Of a stretch of DNA of 64,000 nucleotides, positions 37,433-49,482 are shown in pieces; the first letter of the stretch is position 1, and each line of letters begins with the position of its first letter. Position numbers and translations under genes: made by a program. The stretch is from Axinella damicornis (taxonomy: Eukaryota > Porifera > Demospongiae > Axinellida > Axinellidae): NCBI GenBank assembly GCA_963931865.1, contig OZ007510.1, forward strand, positions 9,272,993-9,336,992. The letters are read 5' to 3'. The notes beneath the pieces were generated by a model. It was not told the origin of the DNA, searched no databases, and saw nothing but the letters and a program-made list of their open reading frames with translations.

Positions 37433-39928
37433 ACTGCTATGCTGAACGGGATTCTGCTGGTATCCAGCAATAAACTAAGTTTTAGGGTTTAGTGGTTGTG
37501 GTTTAATAGGGATTAGCAGGAGGGATCAATTCGCACTTCCTCACTTTTCTGGCTCTCTCCGTCTCTCCGCAGGGCAGCCTCCGGGTGAACTCAATACCAG
37601 TGAGGGGCGTGTCTGTGGGTGGCAGTAGCATCGAGGCGTCCATCATCAGGAAGGGAACGTTCACACGGAAGGACTGTGTGGATGTGGTGTGGAGGGGGAG
37701 AGGTGTGGGATGGATACTTCAAAGAGTGACCAGACAAACTCACCAAGATGTCACTTACCTTTTCATTGTTGTACTCATCTTCAAACATATCCAGGAATAT
37801 CTCATCGCTAGGACCCTGTGTGAGCGGCATCACAATGCAGGTAACTTGCTCACAGCCTACAAGTGCATTGTGAGCTGTACCGTGTACAATAGTCTACCCA
37901 CTAGTGTACTGTGAGCAGTACCGTGTAGAACATCTACACACTAGTATACTGTGAGCTGTATAGTGTAGAACATCTACACACTAGCATATAGTGAGCTGTA
38001 TAGTGTAGAACATCTACACACTAGCATATAGTGAGCTGTATAGTGTAGAACGATCTATCCACAAGCTTAAATTATTGTGAGCAGTACCGTGTAGAACATC
38101 TACATGTACACACTAGAATATTGCGAGCTGTGTCATGTGGAATGATCTATCCACTAGTATACTACGAGCTGTACCGTACACGGTACAGCTCACAGTATAC
38201 TAGTGGATAGATCATTCCACATGACACAGCTCACAATATTCTAGTGTGTACAATGTCATGTAGATGTTCTACACGGTACAGCTCACAGTATACTAGTGGA
38301 TTGTTCTACAGAACAATCCACTAGTATACTATGAGCTGTACCGTGTAGAACAATCCACTAGTATACTGTGAGCTGTACCGTGTAGAACAATCCACTAGTA
38401 TACTGTGAGCTGTACCATGTAGAACAATCCACTAGTATACTGTGAGCTGTACCGTGTAGAACAATCCACTAGTATACTGTGAGCTGTACCGTGTAGAACA
38501 ATCCACTAGTATACTGTGAGCTGTACCATGTAGAACAATCCACTAGTATACTGTGAGCTGTACCGTGTAGAACAATCCACTAGTATACTGCGAGCTGTAC
38601 CGTGTAGAACAATCCACTAGTATACTGCGAGCTGTACCGTGTAGAACAATCCACTAGTATACTGTGAGCTGTACCATGTAGAACAATCCACTAGTAGCTG
38701 TACCATACAGAACAAGTATACTGTGAGCTGTACCGTGTAGAACAATCCACTAGTATACTGCAAGCTGTACCGTGTAGAACAATCCACTAGTATACTGTGA
38801 GCTGTACCATGTAGAACAATCCACTAGTATACTGTGAGCTGTACCGTGTAGAACAATCCACTAGTATACTGTGAGCTGTACCATGTAGAACAATCCACTA
38901 GTATACTGTGAGCTGTACCATGTAGAACAATCCACTAGTATACTGTGAGCTGTACCGTGTAGAACAATCCACTAGTATACTGCGAGCTGTACCGTGTAGA
39001 ACAATCCACTAGTATACTGCGAGCTGTACCGTGTAGAACAATCCACTAGTATACTGTGAGCTGTACCATGTAGAACAATCCACTAGTAGCTGTACCATAC
39101 AGAACAAGTATACTGTGAGCTGTACCGTGTAGAACAATCCACTAGTATACTGCAAGCTGTACCGTGTAGAACAATCCACTAGTATACTGTGAGCTGTACC
39201 ATGTAGAACAATCCACTAGTATACTGTGAGCTGTACCGTGTAGAACAATCCACTAGTATACTGTGAGCTGTACCATGTAGAACAATCCACTAGTATACTG
39301 TGAGCTGTACCGTGTAGAACAATCCACTAGTATACTGTGAGCTGTACCGTGTAGAACAATCCACTAGTATACTATGAGCTGTACCGTGTAGAACAATCCA
39401 CTAGTATACTGCGAGCTGTACCGTGTAGAACAATCCACTAGTAGCTGTACCATATAGAACAAGTATACTGTGAGCTATACCGTGTAGAACAATCTGAGTT
39501 GCAGGATGGCTGATTCGTATATGCTTTCTATGAGTGCAATGTGATGGTCGCTAAGTGCAGAGGAGGGGGAGGGGCAGGAGGTGGAGGAGGAGGTAGAGAG
39601 TAGTTCCTGGAGCAGCATTATCGCCAGCCGCAGGGTCACCAGACGAACACTGTTTCCTTAGGAGGAGAAGGTAAGGGCAATTGCATCAATACACCGCCAA
39701 GTAAAGGTCTCTATGCTATCAGCCTGCAGGGTCTCATTCCCAGATCACAACACAGTAAGGGAATAGGACAATGTCCTGCATGGTGGCTGACCTGTGGCAG
39801 TGGCCGTGTCAAGGATACACAAGAGGAGAGAGACCAGCTCACTGTTGTACTGCAGGGCCTCCCCCTCCTGGTGTAGGGGAGAGTTGTGTGCGTGCGTGTG
39901 TGTGTGCATGTGTGTGTGTGTACGTGTG

Positions 39929-40020
<92 letters not shown>

Positions 40021-43000
40021 GTGAAGTTTGTGACACTTGATGCTCAACATTCATGAGCTCTTGGTTCACACAACCACTGGTGGTTGCACAAGTAGTATGA
40101 CTGTGCTTACTGTGGCCAGTGGTTTCAGTGAGAATGCCTCCAGCAGTCTGGGGTGGATGCCTGCAGTAGGAGGAAGAGCGGTTTCAGGAGAGTGCAGGCT
40201 CCCTTGAGCGTCTTCCTAAGCTGAGGGACAGCGTCTCTCTGACCTGAGGGACAGTACGTGTCTCTCTGACCCGAGAGACGGTGCCTTCCTGACCTGAGGG
40301 ACAGCATCTCTCTGACCTGAGGGACAGCGTCTCTCTGACCTGAGGGACAGCGTCTCTCTGACCTGAGGGACAGTGTCTCTCTGACCTGAGAGACAGTTCC
40401 TTCCTGACCTGAGGGACAGTGTCTCTCTGACCAGGGGAACAGTGCCTTGCTGACCCAGTGTCTCGCTGAGGGACAGTGTCTCTCCGATATGAGAGATAGC
40501 GTCTCTCTGATCCGAGAGACAGGGTCTCTCTGACCTTACACAACACTTCACATGCAGGGGGTGTGGTGTGCCTGACCTTCATTGCGTATCATGGCATAGA
40601 GCAGGCTAAGGGTGAAGAGGCACTTGGCATCATCAACTCGGACACAGAGTGCACTCATGAGGGCATCCAGGAACATCTGGCTGGAGACGACCACCCCATG
40701 GCGGGGAGAGCAGACAGGGGATGCCTGCGTCTGGGGAGTTGTGGGCGTTAATGAGTAGGCAAAGTACCGGTGTTCCATGCACACACACACACACCCACAC
40801 CCATCCCATCCCACCCACACAGACACAGTGTACCTGCTGGTTGTGGTGCCGAGGTTGCTTGGGAGGGGGAGTGGCAGGTGTGGGTGGGGTACGTACCTGG
40901 ATACAGTGGGAGTGGCAACAGTTAATAAGCCACTTAACATGGAACCTGTGTTCATATCATCCTCTCACCTGGTGCGTGGTCTTGGTGGATGGGGAGGCCT
41001 CGATGAGGACATACTGAGAGTCCACTACAGTGTGTACGTACTCCTGCTCCTTCCCTTCTTGCGGAGTGCCCGACAGCCCTCGTAGCTGTGACTGGGACTC
41101 GGTACTGGAGCCTTCCTTCCCCTCCCCTCCTCCCCCCACACCCTCACTCTTCACACGCTTCATGTTCACCGGTTGTGCGGGAACATACCCTGGTGCAACT
41201 GGTCTACGCAGGGAGGATTCCAGACTAGCCTCCGGACGGACAAATGCCCGTACATTGTTGTACGAACCACTTCGTCGGTGTCCCTGGAGGTGGTACACAA
41301 TCATGTTAATGCCATTAGTGAAGTGACGGTAGGAGGGTGGGAGGGTGGGAGGGGGTATCTGCATGCGTTGGAGTAAGGGTTCAGTTCATTTTGATCTGAC
41401 AACCCAGGAATGCCGCATTTCCAATACAGGTTTTCATGCAGGACCTGCGCCCCACTGACAGGGTGGTGATATGACATCATCACTGAACTCGCTTGAGAAA
41501 AACCAAAGGCTTTAGTGGGATTCGAACCCAGGGCAGAGCCTGAGTTGAGCACTAGAGACTCTCACTCTACCAGTGCGTGTGTGACTCACGTACAGGGGGA
41601 GTGTGCTGGAGTAAGGGTGGGAGAGTGATGGAGGTGTCTCCTGTGAGGATCAGGTAGGCCAGCTGACACACGATATCGGGGTGGGTGATGATCAGAAACA
41701 CCTACAAGGAAGTGGAAAGGGATGAAACTACTACAAGTACATTGATGTGAGTCATGGAGTGGGTGTGTCACCTGAGAGAGGAGGAAGAGGGCAATGGTGC
41801 TACTGATACGAGGACTCTCCTCCTGTGGAGCAGTGATACACTCTGTTAGACTTCTACGCCAAGATTGACTCCATAGTCACACAAGTCCCAGTTGTACAAA
41901 TAGTATACTGAGTTATACAAACAGTACACTGAGTTATACAAACAGTATACTGAGTTATACAAACAGTATACTGAGTCATACAAACAGATATACAAGTACA
42001 ATATACTCAGTCATGCCATGATGTGAACCCACGCACCCCCTCTGCATTAGGTGACATGTCGGTGAGGGAGTAGACATAGAGGGGAATGAGGAGACGGTTG
42101 AGGAGGTGGTCGGTAATGATCTCGTTGAGAGTGTCCATGCCCAGTGAGATGATGTCGGAGATGTAGTGCAGATGGTCGAGGTGTTCCGCTACCAGTTGCT
42201 CCAGTCGTGCACGATTTAGGTGGCTGGAAAGGAAGGAAGGGGGGAAAGGGAAAAAAGGGGAGGGAAAGAGGTGGGAGGGGAAGAAGGGAGAGGGGAAAGG
42301 GGAAAGGGGATATTCAAATGTGAAATGTATAGAACACTTAGGAGTACATCTGCTACAGGTGTCTGACGTACAATGTAGCATGGAATGTACAGCCACCTTC
42401 TGGCGCCAGGTGTTTGAAATGTTACGAACATGCACTCTATAGAAACATGAGATACTAGCACTCACTGAGCCTGGGAGAGGAGGCACTCATCCAGCTCAAT
42501 GATGTGGTTGCCGATGAACCAGACCAGGTTGGAGAAATATGGGGCAGCTGTCTTGTTGCAGATGTACTCAAGCATGGCGGGGGCACCCACTGAGATGGAC
42601 GGGGGAGGGAGGTACAGTTAGACACGTTGGCAAGCTAGCATTTGGCACTTGGTATATACTTATGTGGCTCACCCTGGTAGACATTGAGTGTGAGGGTCCG
42701 TACTGCGATCCGCACCATGCTCTCACTGTGGTTGAAGAACTTGATGGCCTCTGTGTACAAGGGAAAGTCCCTCAAGTGCTGTATGCGAGTGTGTGTTGGG
42801 GGGGGGGGGGGGGGGGGGGGATAATGCTTACCAGTAAGTGGTATCTGCACGGTTGAAACAGGTATATGTACATCCCACACCGTACCAAATGGGAACTGAC
42901 ACAGTAGCACATAGCACACAGTCTCCACCAACCTCGTTGTAGAAGAAGTGTATGGTGTGCTTGTTGAGTTTGAAGGAGAGGGTTTTGAGGAAGGAGATGT

Positions 43001-44517
43001 AGTAGGCGAGTACCTCCTCGTCGGAGAAGTCCAGCTTCAGCACTATGATGCTGTTGATGTGGTTGTTGGACAAGAGGTAGTCTACGGGGGGATGGGGGTA
43101 AACTCAAGACTGAAATAGGCAGTCTCCTTCCCAGGCCTACCCTGTATTTTGTTCTTTGGTTTGCGGAAGTAGAAGAGCAGTGAACAACGGGGAAGGCCTG
43201 GGAGCATCAATTCATCAAGCGGATGATGTTCGGTGGATGTACATGTAGGGGGGTGGGGCCCAACTGCAAATAAAGCTGGCCGAACAGAGTTGTCTAGAGC
43301 ATCTGGAGTCTCAACTAGTTGTAGAGTGCTTGGATGATGAACTTTTTTCTTTATGAAAGTTTGATGCACCCAAGGAAAGGAGGCATACAGGATGTGCCAA
43401 GGTAGCTAGGAAGCTAATGCCCATCCAGAAAACAAAGAGCAGTGCACAAACTGATCCAGGTCCTGCTGAACCAACTATGGGCCCTGCCCCCCTACGTCCA
43501 CCTCACATCCACCTGACATCAAGCACGTGATGAAAGCTCCCAGGTCTTCCCCATTGTTTACCGCTATTCCGCTTCTATTTTGTATTGTCAACGCAAACCA
43601 AAGAACGAAAAACAGGGTAGGCCTGGGAACAAGGCTATGAAATAGGCACCTAAAAAATACAGTGTAGAAAGGGGAGGCTGATGTACAGGGACAGTCTCAC
43701 TAAAGGACAATACAATAAGACATACAATTGGAAATGGATACCATTTTCAGTTCCCTACCCAACTCACACATGGATGTCTCATTACGAATATTCTCAAAGA
43801 GGATGCTGAGTGTCTGCAGCAGCTGAAGGCACACAAAGCGCCCACAGTTTTGGGAGAGTGTCTTGAGAAGGTAGGTCTGCATGTTCTTCTCAAGGAAGAA
43901 GCTGGAGGGGGGTGAGCATATGAGGGGAGAGAGGAGAGAAGAGGGGGAGGGGAGAAAAGAGAGTAGGAGAGGGAGGGGAGGGTGGGGAGAGAGTGGAGAA
44001 GAGACAAGGGAGGGAGGGAAGGGTGGGAAGGGAGGGGAGGGTGGGGAGGGTGGGGAGGGTGGGGAGAGGGGAAGGAGAGATCTGGGAGTAAGATCTGGGA
44101 GTGAAGCTCAAGTTAGACCATACATGAATAATTAATAAGGCGGAAGCTTTATGGGATATGGTCTATGTAGGATACTCCAATAGAGCCCTCCCATTTGGAC
44201 GTCAACCCACATAAACACCCTTGGAACACTGCCCTCTTCCCACTGTGTTTCTGTGGCCCTCATGCATGTAAGGGCTGCATCTTATATTTAGTGACTTGTG
44301 CTAGACGAATGCTATCTGCTGTGCTGGTACCCACGTTGGCAACTCAGTCGGATTACTGACAGGTGGTGACTCACTCAAAGACCTTGGAGTCATTCTGGTC
44401 ACCCCAGATCAAAATTTCTGTAATGGCACGGAAGGTCTCAACAATGAGGTTCTTGTTGCCCTCAGTCACCACTGGGTTGCGCAGCAGCACCTGATGTTGG
44501 TACCTGCGTGTACGTGT

Positions 44518-44548
<31 letters not shown>

Positions 44549-44781
44549 GGGGGGGGGCGGAGGTTACGTAATAGGAGTGCTAATGCTTAATACAACAGCT
44601 ACATGGCACTAATTTGTACTCCTTACTTTGCCCATATCTTGTCAGTAACTAGCTTCTAGACTGGATAAATTCAAATATTTATGCACACTCTTGCTCACTT
44701 GAGTTGCTCCAAGGAGAGCTGTTTCTTGGGCTTCCAAAGAACATCACTCCACCAGTTCCTCTGCCGCTGCCACAGCGTCAT
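34921..44781 (-). CDS. CLEC16A: CLEC16A (Ema/GOP-1 family), FPL domain protein
   Basis: This is the endosomal/autophagy regulator CLEC16A, a membrane-associated partner of an E3 complex in mitophagy; despite its name it has no working lectin domain. It starts [16 protein letters not shown] (exon 44699-44781, Met at 44781). The conserved N-terminal FPL domain follows: [17 protein letters not shown] (44.4 kb), [20 protein letters not shown] (43.8 kb), [20 protein letters not shown] (43.0 kb) and [12 protein letters not shown] (42.7 kb). Later exons carry [50 protein letters not shown] (37.8 kb), [20 protein letters not shown] (37.6 kb) and [15 protein letters not shown] (36.2 kb). The last exon (stop at 34921) is Ser/Pro-rich. 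Introns hold the satellite at 37.9-39.5 kb and a hAT element. It is head-to-head with CFAP52 (172 bp). Confidence 0.95.
36923..37248. mobile_element. hAT-type non-autonomous element, 326 bp, 8-bp TSD
   Basis: The ends TAGGGGTGGGCAATAT and ATATCGCCCACCCCTA match the CAGGGGTGGGC-like termini of hAT MITEs. The 8-bp duplication CTCACTGA (36915-36922 and 37249-37256) is perfect. The AT-rich interior is rich in ATATCG motifs. The right duplication contains the splice donor of the CLEC16A exon around 37257-37375. Confidence 0.92.
37850..39495. repeat. 37-bp satellite with an inverted block and higher-order copies
   Basis: About 40 units of roughly 37 bp (CTAGTATACTGTGAGCTGTA plus CCGTGTAGAACAATCCA) fill a CLEC16A intron. 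Units before 38170 are divergent. A block near 38173-38313 is inverted relative to the rest. A rearranged unit (CTAGTAGCTGTACCATA) recurs at 38691, 39083 and 39438, showing block duplications of about 355-392 bp. Confidence 0.92.
40205..40530. repeat. 23-bp tandem repeat, about 14 copies
   Basis: Units of TGAGGGACAGCGTCTCTCTGACC lie in a CLEC16A intron. They keep long frames open ([17 protein letters not shown]), but there is no start, splice or family support for a gene. Confidence 0.85.
41371..41585 (-). mobile_element. tRNA-derived SINE, copy 2
   Basis: This copy is colinear with 7675-7965. On the minus strand GGGTTCGAATCCC is a consensus Pol III B box, with an A-box-like CACTGGTAGAGTGAGAG about 50 bases upstream. 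It lies in a CLEC16A intron. Confidence 0.75.
41890..42010. repeat. 21-bp tandem repeat, about five copies
   Basis: ATACAAACAGTATACTGAGTT units lie in a CLEC16A intron. Confidence 0.8.
43120..43637. mobile_element. Palindromic-end transposon, 518 bp, perfect 9-bp TSD
   Basis: CAGTCTCCTTCCCAGGCCTA faces TAGGCCTGGGAACAAGGCTA. Inner arms (CCCTGTATTTTGTTCTTTGG against CCAAAGAACGAAAAACAGGG) extend the inverted repeat beyond 40 bp. TGAAATAGG is duplicated at 43111-43119 and 43638-43646. It is the longest copy with a confirmed duplication and has no coding capacity. CLEC16A intron. Confidence 0.88.
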
Positions 44782-44953
44782 CTCGAGGTACAATATTGGA
44801 GATCAATCGCAGAGCAATGCCATCAGTCAATCGGTACTCGAACTCGGGGTAGTCGGTCGATTGTCAGTGTGCTGACTTGGCACATGCATGATCGAACGAT
44901 TATTATGATGTCATCTGGTTGCCACGGTAACTAGTGAGTAGAAAAAAAACAAA
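44782..44953. promoter_or_regulatory. CLEC16A/CFAP52 bidirectional promoter with RFX X-box
   Basis: GTTGCCACGGTAAC at 44918-44931 is a perfect X-box (RYYNYY-N2-RRNRAC), the RFX site of ciliary genes, 23 bp upstream of the CFAP52 start codon. The whole interval between divergent starts is 172 bp. Confidence 0.7.
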
Positions 44954-47900
44954 ATGGAAGCCACAGCAGGTGCAGTTGGCTCCTTGGAGCTCGTGTCCAC
45001 GATAGGATTTGCAGGTACGCGAGCAGGGAGAGGAACAAGGTGCATTTTAATGCTGCATTTGGATATCCAAGGCTGCTGCCCACATCCTCATGCACACACA
45101 CGCAGGCAGCATCCCAGGTGGGCTGGTAGCTCACCCTGATGGCCAGCATATAGCCTACGCTCTGGGCTGCACGGTGATCGTAAAGGAGGTGGCCTCGAAG
45201 CAGCAGACCTTCCTCTCTGGCCACTCAGACAATGTCTCCTGCCTTGCCTGCTCTTCCTCGGGGGTCTATCTTGCCTCAGGGCAAGTCACCCACATGGGGT
45301 TCAAGGCTGACGTCATTGTCTGGCAGTTTGCAGAGAGGGAATTGTACTGCCGGCTGACACTGCACAAGGTCAAAGTTCAGGCCCTGGCCTTCTCCCCCAA
45401 TGACAAATTCCTAGCAACTCTTGGAGGGCAAGACGATAACAGGTGGGGCTATGGAGTGGCATACCGTTTGTTATAAACTGCCTGGAACAGTGATTTTGCT
45501 GTGGTGTGGTGTGTATATTGCAATGCTTATATTTCAGACTTGTGTGTTCTGTGCACTTGTATGCAGTGTGGTCATCTGGGACATAGCTCGCAAGGAGGCG
45601 GTGTGTGGCAGCCAGGCGGCCATGCAGAGTGCAGGCCCTGTGTACACTCTGGCCTTCAGCAGACACAGGGACGACATCCTAGTCACTGGAGGAGAGTGAG
45701 TGCATTGCTGCAGAGTTGGCTGATAATATACAATGATGTTGTGCTATTATTGTGGATTGACTATTGCATGCTTGCTTAGCGTAAGGTAGTAGCAACTTTC
45801 ATAGAAGGTACAAGACTTAGTGAAGTGGACATTAGCAGTCGTTGGTTTCTCTATGAATCCTAGCAGGGAAGGTGTGTACTCTGTGTGTTTTTGTGTGGTA
45901 GAACAGCAGTGGTATTCTTGTTTGTGATATTGTAGTAATACAATTATTGAAGCTTAGTGCTACTCACGTGACCCTCAACGAATCAGACGCCTCAGAATCG
46001 ATCACATGACGGAGCATTAAGTCGCTTAATGCACACTTTAGTGTGCATTATCTAGACAGTGCACACTTTTCAAAGATCAAAGGCTGTCTCGGGTCAGTGA
46101 GTTGCACTAAGTAGTTTAGATACCAGTTTGCAGTGCATTACGGGCTTTAGTGCACTCGGGCAATCTAGTTAACGGTCTCGGGCGGATAATGTACTCGCCT
46201 TCGGCTCGTGCATTATCTCGCCCTCGACCGTTAACTAGATTGCCCTCGTGCACTAAAACCCGTAATGCACTGTAAAGTGGTATCTAATAGAACTTTGTGA
46301 TGTGGCAGGTTATTGAACTCAAGCAGGTCTCAACTAAGAGATCTGCTTGAGTGAAATCACGGCTTAGACTATGGGTTCAGCTTCTCTGTATGAAATACGT
46401 TTTTGATGAGAGATTTTAGAGACTTCATGAAGTTCAAAAGATCAAAGCACATTCATACCATAGTTAGTAACCATACTACCATAGGCATGGGCGCTAGATT
46501 ATAATCTAGTGCCCATGCCTATGGTTACTAACTATAATTAACTACCTCTGGCCCACACTGTTTCCCCTCAGCCTGACACTTCGTGTGTGGGAGCTGAACC
46601 CTCATACACGCAAGATTGTCCCCACGGACTGCAACCTGGGCCAGCTGAAGCGCATCGTCAAGTGCATCCAGGTCTCGGAGGACGACCAGTACATGTATTG
46701 TGGCACCACCAGCGGAGATGTGCTGCAGGTGCGGACGTTGTAGCCTCAAATGTCTGACTCAGTTTTGATTACAATCTTCATCAGCTTGTCTGATGCTTGT
46801 GACCAAACTCTGGTCTAGTGGGTATACGGTACTATGGGATTGTGTGGCTGACCAGTTTACATGTGTACTGGTTGTTATAGTGCAGATGTCTTGTGTCCTT
46901 TGCAGGTGAACATTGAGACGTACCTGTTCCGACACTTTGGTCCCCAGAAGGACAAGTTCAGCCAGGGTGTGACTGCCCTCCAGTTACTCCCCTCAGGCAA
47001 CCTCCTGCTAGGCACAGGGGAGGGTGTGGTGGCAGAAGTCAGAGGGGCTCCACATTTCAGGAGGGTCCGGACCAGCAGGGTGCCCGGGGCCATCACCTCT
47101 GTGGCATTGAGGGGCAGTGGCAACCAGGTTGGGGAGGGGAGGGTGCTCATTCACAGTGCACTGTCCTGAAAAGAGGACTCGATTGTCCTCTCAATTGAAT
47201 TAATGCCTAGTAGAGCATAGCAAAAATCCATACAATACAGGACGTTTCGATCCGAGAATCTACATCTGTTGTCACAGTTGAAGAAATCCTTGGATAGAAG
47301 CGTACTGTATTGTATTCACATAGGAGCCTTTACTCTATTATTGCTGCAGTTCTTTGTGGGGATGGCGACAGCTCAGATGTACCAGTTTGAGTTTGCAGAC
47401 TTCAGCTCCACCCTCATCAGCTCGTGCCACTACAGTGCAGTCACGGATATCGTGTTCCCACAGTCAGTACCATGCAACAGAATAGCTTCTTGTTCCCAGG
47501 CCATCTCCTGCTCCATTTTAGCCACATACATGAGGTCACGTATGTGGCCAAAAACGGAACAGGAGACGGCCTGGGAACGAGGGTAGCAACCGAAGACAAC
47601 TTGCCGGATAACTTACATCTCATGCCTTCACACCCACATATGCTTCCCCTCTCTCAGTAAATCTTCAGAGCTGTTTGCTACAAGCAGTCGTAACAATGTC
47701 TGTGTGTGGCACACGGTGACAGGGAAGGAGCTACTGAGGTTGGTGGTACCCAACCTGACCTGCCATGCGGTGGATATCACTCCAGATGGTGGTGCCATCA
47801 TCACAGGTGCGGATATGTTCTGCTGCTGCCTAATCTGGTCATTGTGCATTTTCTGCAAATGCAAAATACTCCTGCATTCTGATGTTATTCCTCTAGCTTG

Positions 47901-48627
47901 GGATGATGGTAAGATCCGTGCCTTCTACCCCGAGAGTGGGAAGCCTATGTACACCATCCATGACGCCCATAACAAGGTGTGTGTGGTCTGGATCAATGCT
48001 CCATTGGTCCCACTCTTGTGATCTGTACGTGTTGCTAGCACAGACATGCACTAATCAAACCTGTTCCACTGCAGGGGGTGACTGCCATAGCGTGCACATC
48101 AGACAACCGCCGTTTGATCAGTGGAGGGGGGGAGGGGCAGGTGAGGGTATGGGAGGTGACTCCACAGGGCCAGTACATGAAGGTGGCATTGAAGGAGCAC
48201 AAGGGGGCTGTTTCGTGCATCAAGATCAGGACCAACGATGAGGAGGTGTGTGTGGGGGATTGACCCTGACGGGAGTGAGGGTGGATTTTATTGTCACTGT
48301 TGTTCTGCTCTCCTGCAGTGCATCACAGCCAGCACCGATGGTACCTGCATCATCTGGGACCTCACGTGAGTTGTTGCAGTCTACTCCTGCAGGACAGGTA
48401 TCACTGTCACTATCACAGTATCACTGGCTGTCTCCCTGCTCAGGAGATTTGTGCGGAGCCAGGTGATCTTTGCCAACACAATGTTCCGAGCGGTGTGCTA
48501 CCGCCCTGATGAGTGCCAGATCATCACAGGGGGCACTGACAGAAAGGTACAGACTCTGATCTCAGACATCCCCCCCCCCCCCCCCACACACACACACACA
48601 CACAGTCACACACACACATACACACAG

Positions 48628-48663
<36 letters not shown>

Positions 48664-49110
48664 CCTTTCCCATCCACTCCAAAAACACACATTCCACACT
48701 AGATTGGCTACTGGGAGATCTACGATGGTTCCCTAATTCGGGACCTGGATGGTAGTCAGTCTGCCTCCATCAACGGCATGGACATCTGTGGCAGACACTT
48801 TGTGACCGGAGGAGGCGATAGACTCATCAAGGTACATTGGCCGTGGGTGTGGGGGATACTGTGTGCCTTTATGTATGTTTAACATGCTCCCCTTCAGGTA
48901 TGGCGCTACGATGAGGGAGATGTAACCCACATTGGTGTAGGACACAGCGGTGACATCACACGAGTAAAGATATCGCCTGATGGAGCCCACATTGTCAGTG
49001 TGAGTGCAGACGGTGCAATACTACGGTGGAGGTACCCTTTTGAGAGCGGAGAGGGTTTGGGAGGTGGAGAGGGGGCAGAAGGTGGAGAGGGGGCAGGACA
49101 GGAGGAGTAA
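44954..49110 (+). CDS. CFAP52: Cilia- and flagella-associated protein 52 (WDR16)
   Basis: This is CFAP52, a WD40 double-propeller protein inside axonemal doublet microtubules of motile cilia. It begins MEATAGAVGSLELVSTIGFA at 44954 and ends ILRWRYPFESGEG plus a Gly/Glu-rich tail at TAA 49108-49110. Diagnostic blocks in order: GSIPGGLVAHPDGQHIAYAL, SGQVTHMGFKADVIVWQF, TLGGQDDNSVVIWDIA, GQLKRIVKCIQVSEDDQYMY, SQGVTALQLLPSGNLLLGTG, AWDDGKIRAFYPESGKPMYT, GVTAIACTSDNRRLISGGGE, CITASTDGTCIIWDLT and FVTGGGDRLIKVWRYDEGDV. Thirteen or so exons cover both propellers without a break. It is head-to-head with CLEC16A and has an X-box in the shared promoter. A roughly 870-bp intron at 45.7-46.6 kb is filled with inverted repeats. 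Confidence 0.96.
45780..46560. repeat. Inverted-repeat-rich CFAP52 intron
   Basis: Several hairpins are stacked here. One has arms around ACGGGCTTTAGTGCACTCGG / GAGGGCGAGATAATGCACGAG near 46140-46270. Another is a tight palindrome at about 46455-46535 (CATAGGCATGGGCGCTAGAT against ATCTAGTGCCCATGCCTATG). The elements look transposon-derived but show no TAGCCTCG ends. Confidence 0.65.
47483..47585. mobile_element. Palindromic MITE
   Basis: TAGCTTCTTGTTCCCAGGCC to GGCCTGGGAACGAGGGTA, long arms with TTTTAGCCACATAC / GTATGTGGCCAAAA. The duplication GCAACAGAA / GCAACCGAA flanks it at 47474-47482 and 47586-47594. CFAP52 intron. Confidence 0.8.
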
Positions 49111-49482
49111 CAACATTCCAGCAACATAGTTATTGTCAACCAATATTCCTCTTCATAAGCAACCGATATATCACTTATACACTTTGTATGACATTGTATA
49201 GTTATGTGTTCTTGTATATCTTTACTTGTATGAAGAGTTCTGGCATGCTTCATAGACAGCGGCTTCTTCAGTTAAGGTAGCATTATACCTTTACCGTTAG
49301 GGTACCTTTAACCGTCGGGGCCCCGACGGTTAAAGGTACCCTAATGGTAAAGGTATAATGTTACCTTAAAATTGACAGACTATCACTGGTGAATACTGAT
49401 TTAAGTTAGTGTTATATGCTATGACTTATTGAAATGCTATACACAAACAACGTACACAGCTCAATATTCTGATGTGATTGTG
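49111..49482. other. Tail-to-tail spacer, CFAP52 to ATG12
   Basis: No gene is seen in 372 bases. The main content is the TTAA-ended palindrome at 49272-49368. The rest is AT-rich and must contain both 3' UTRs and their poly(A) signals. Confidence 0.7.
49272..49368. mobile_element. TTAA-flanked palindromic element, 97 bp
   Basis: It begins TTAAGGTAGCATTATACC and ends GGTATAATGTTACCTTAA with almost complete self-complementarity about a GGGGCCCC centre. TTAA at both ends suggests a piggyBac- or Kolobok-type target. Unrelated to the TAGCCTCG family. Confidence 0.75.

Noticed and set aside
37850..39495. CRISPR-like regular repeat array
   Set aside because: Repeats are contiguous 37-bp units without unique spacers, inside an intron of a eukaryotic gene.
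40184..40582. Long minus-strand reading frames with [12 protein letters not shown] repeats
   Set aside because: These are open frames of the 23-bp tandem repeat in a CLEC16A intron, with no start, splice or family support.
41371..41585. A functional tRNA gene
   Set aside because: The B box is good but the sequence does not fold into a full cloverleaf and is repeated at 7675-7965 with extra tail sequence, as for a SINE.
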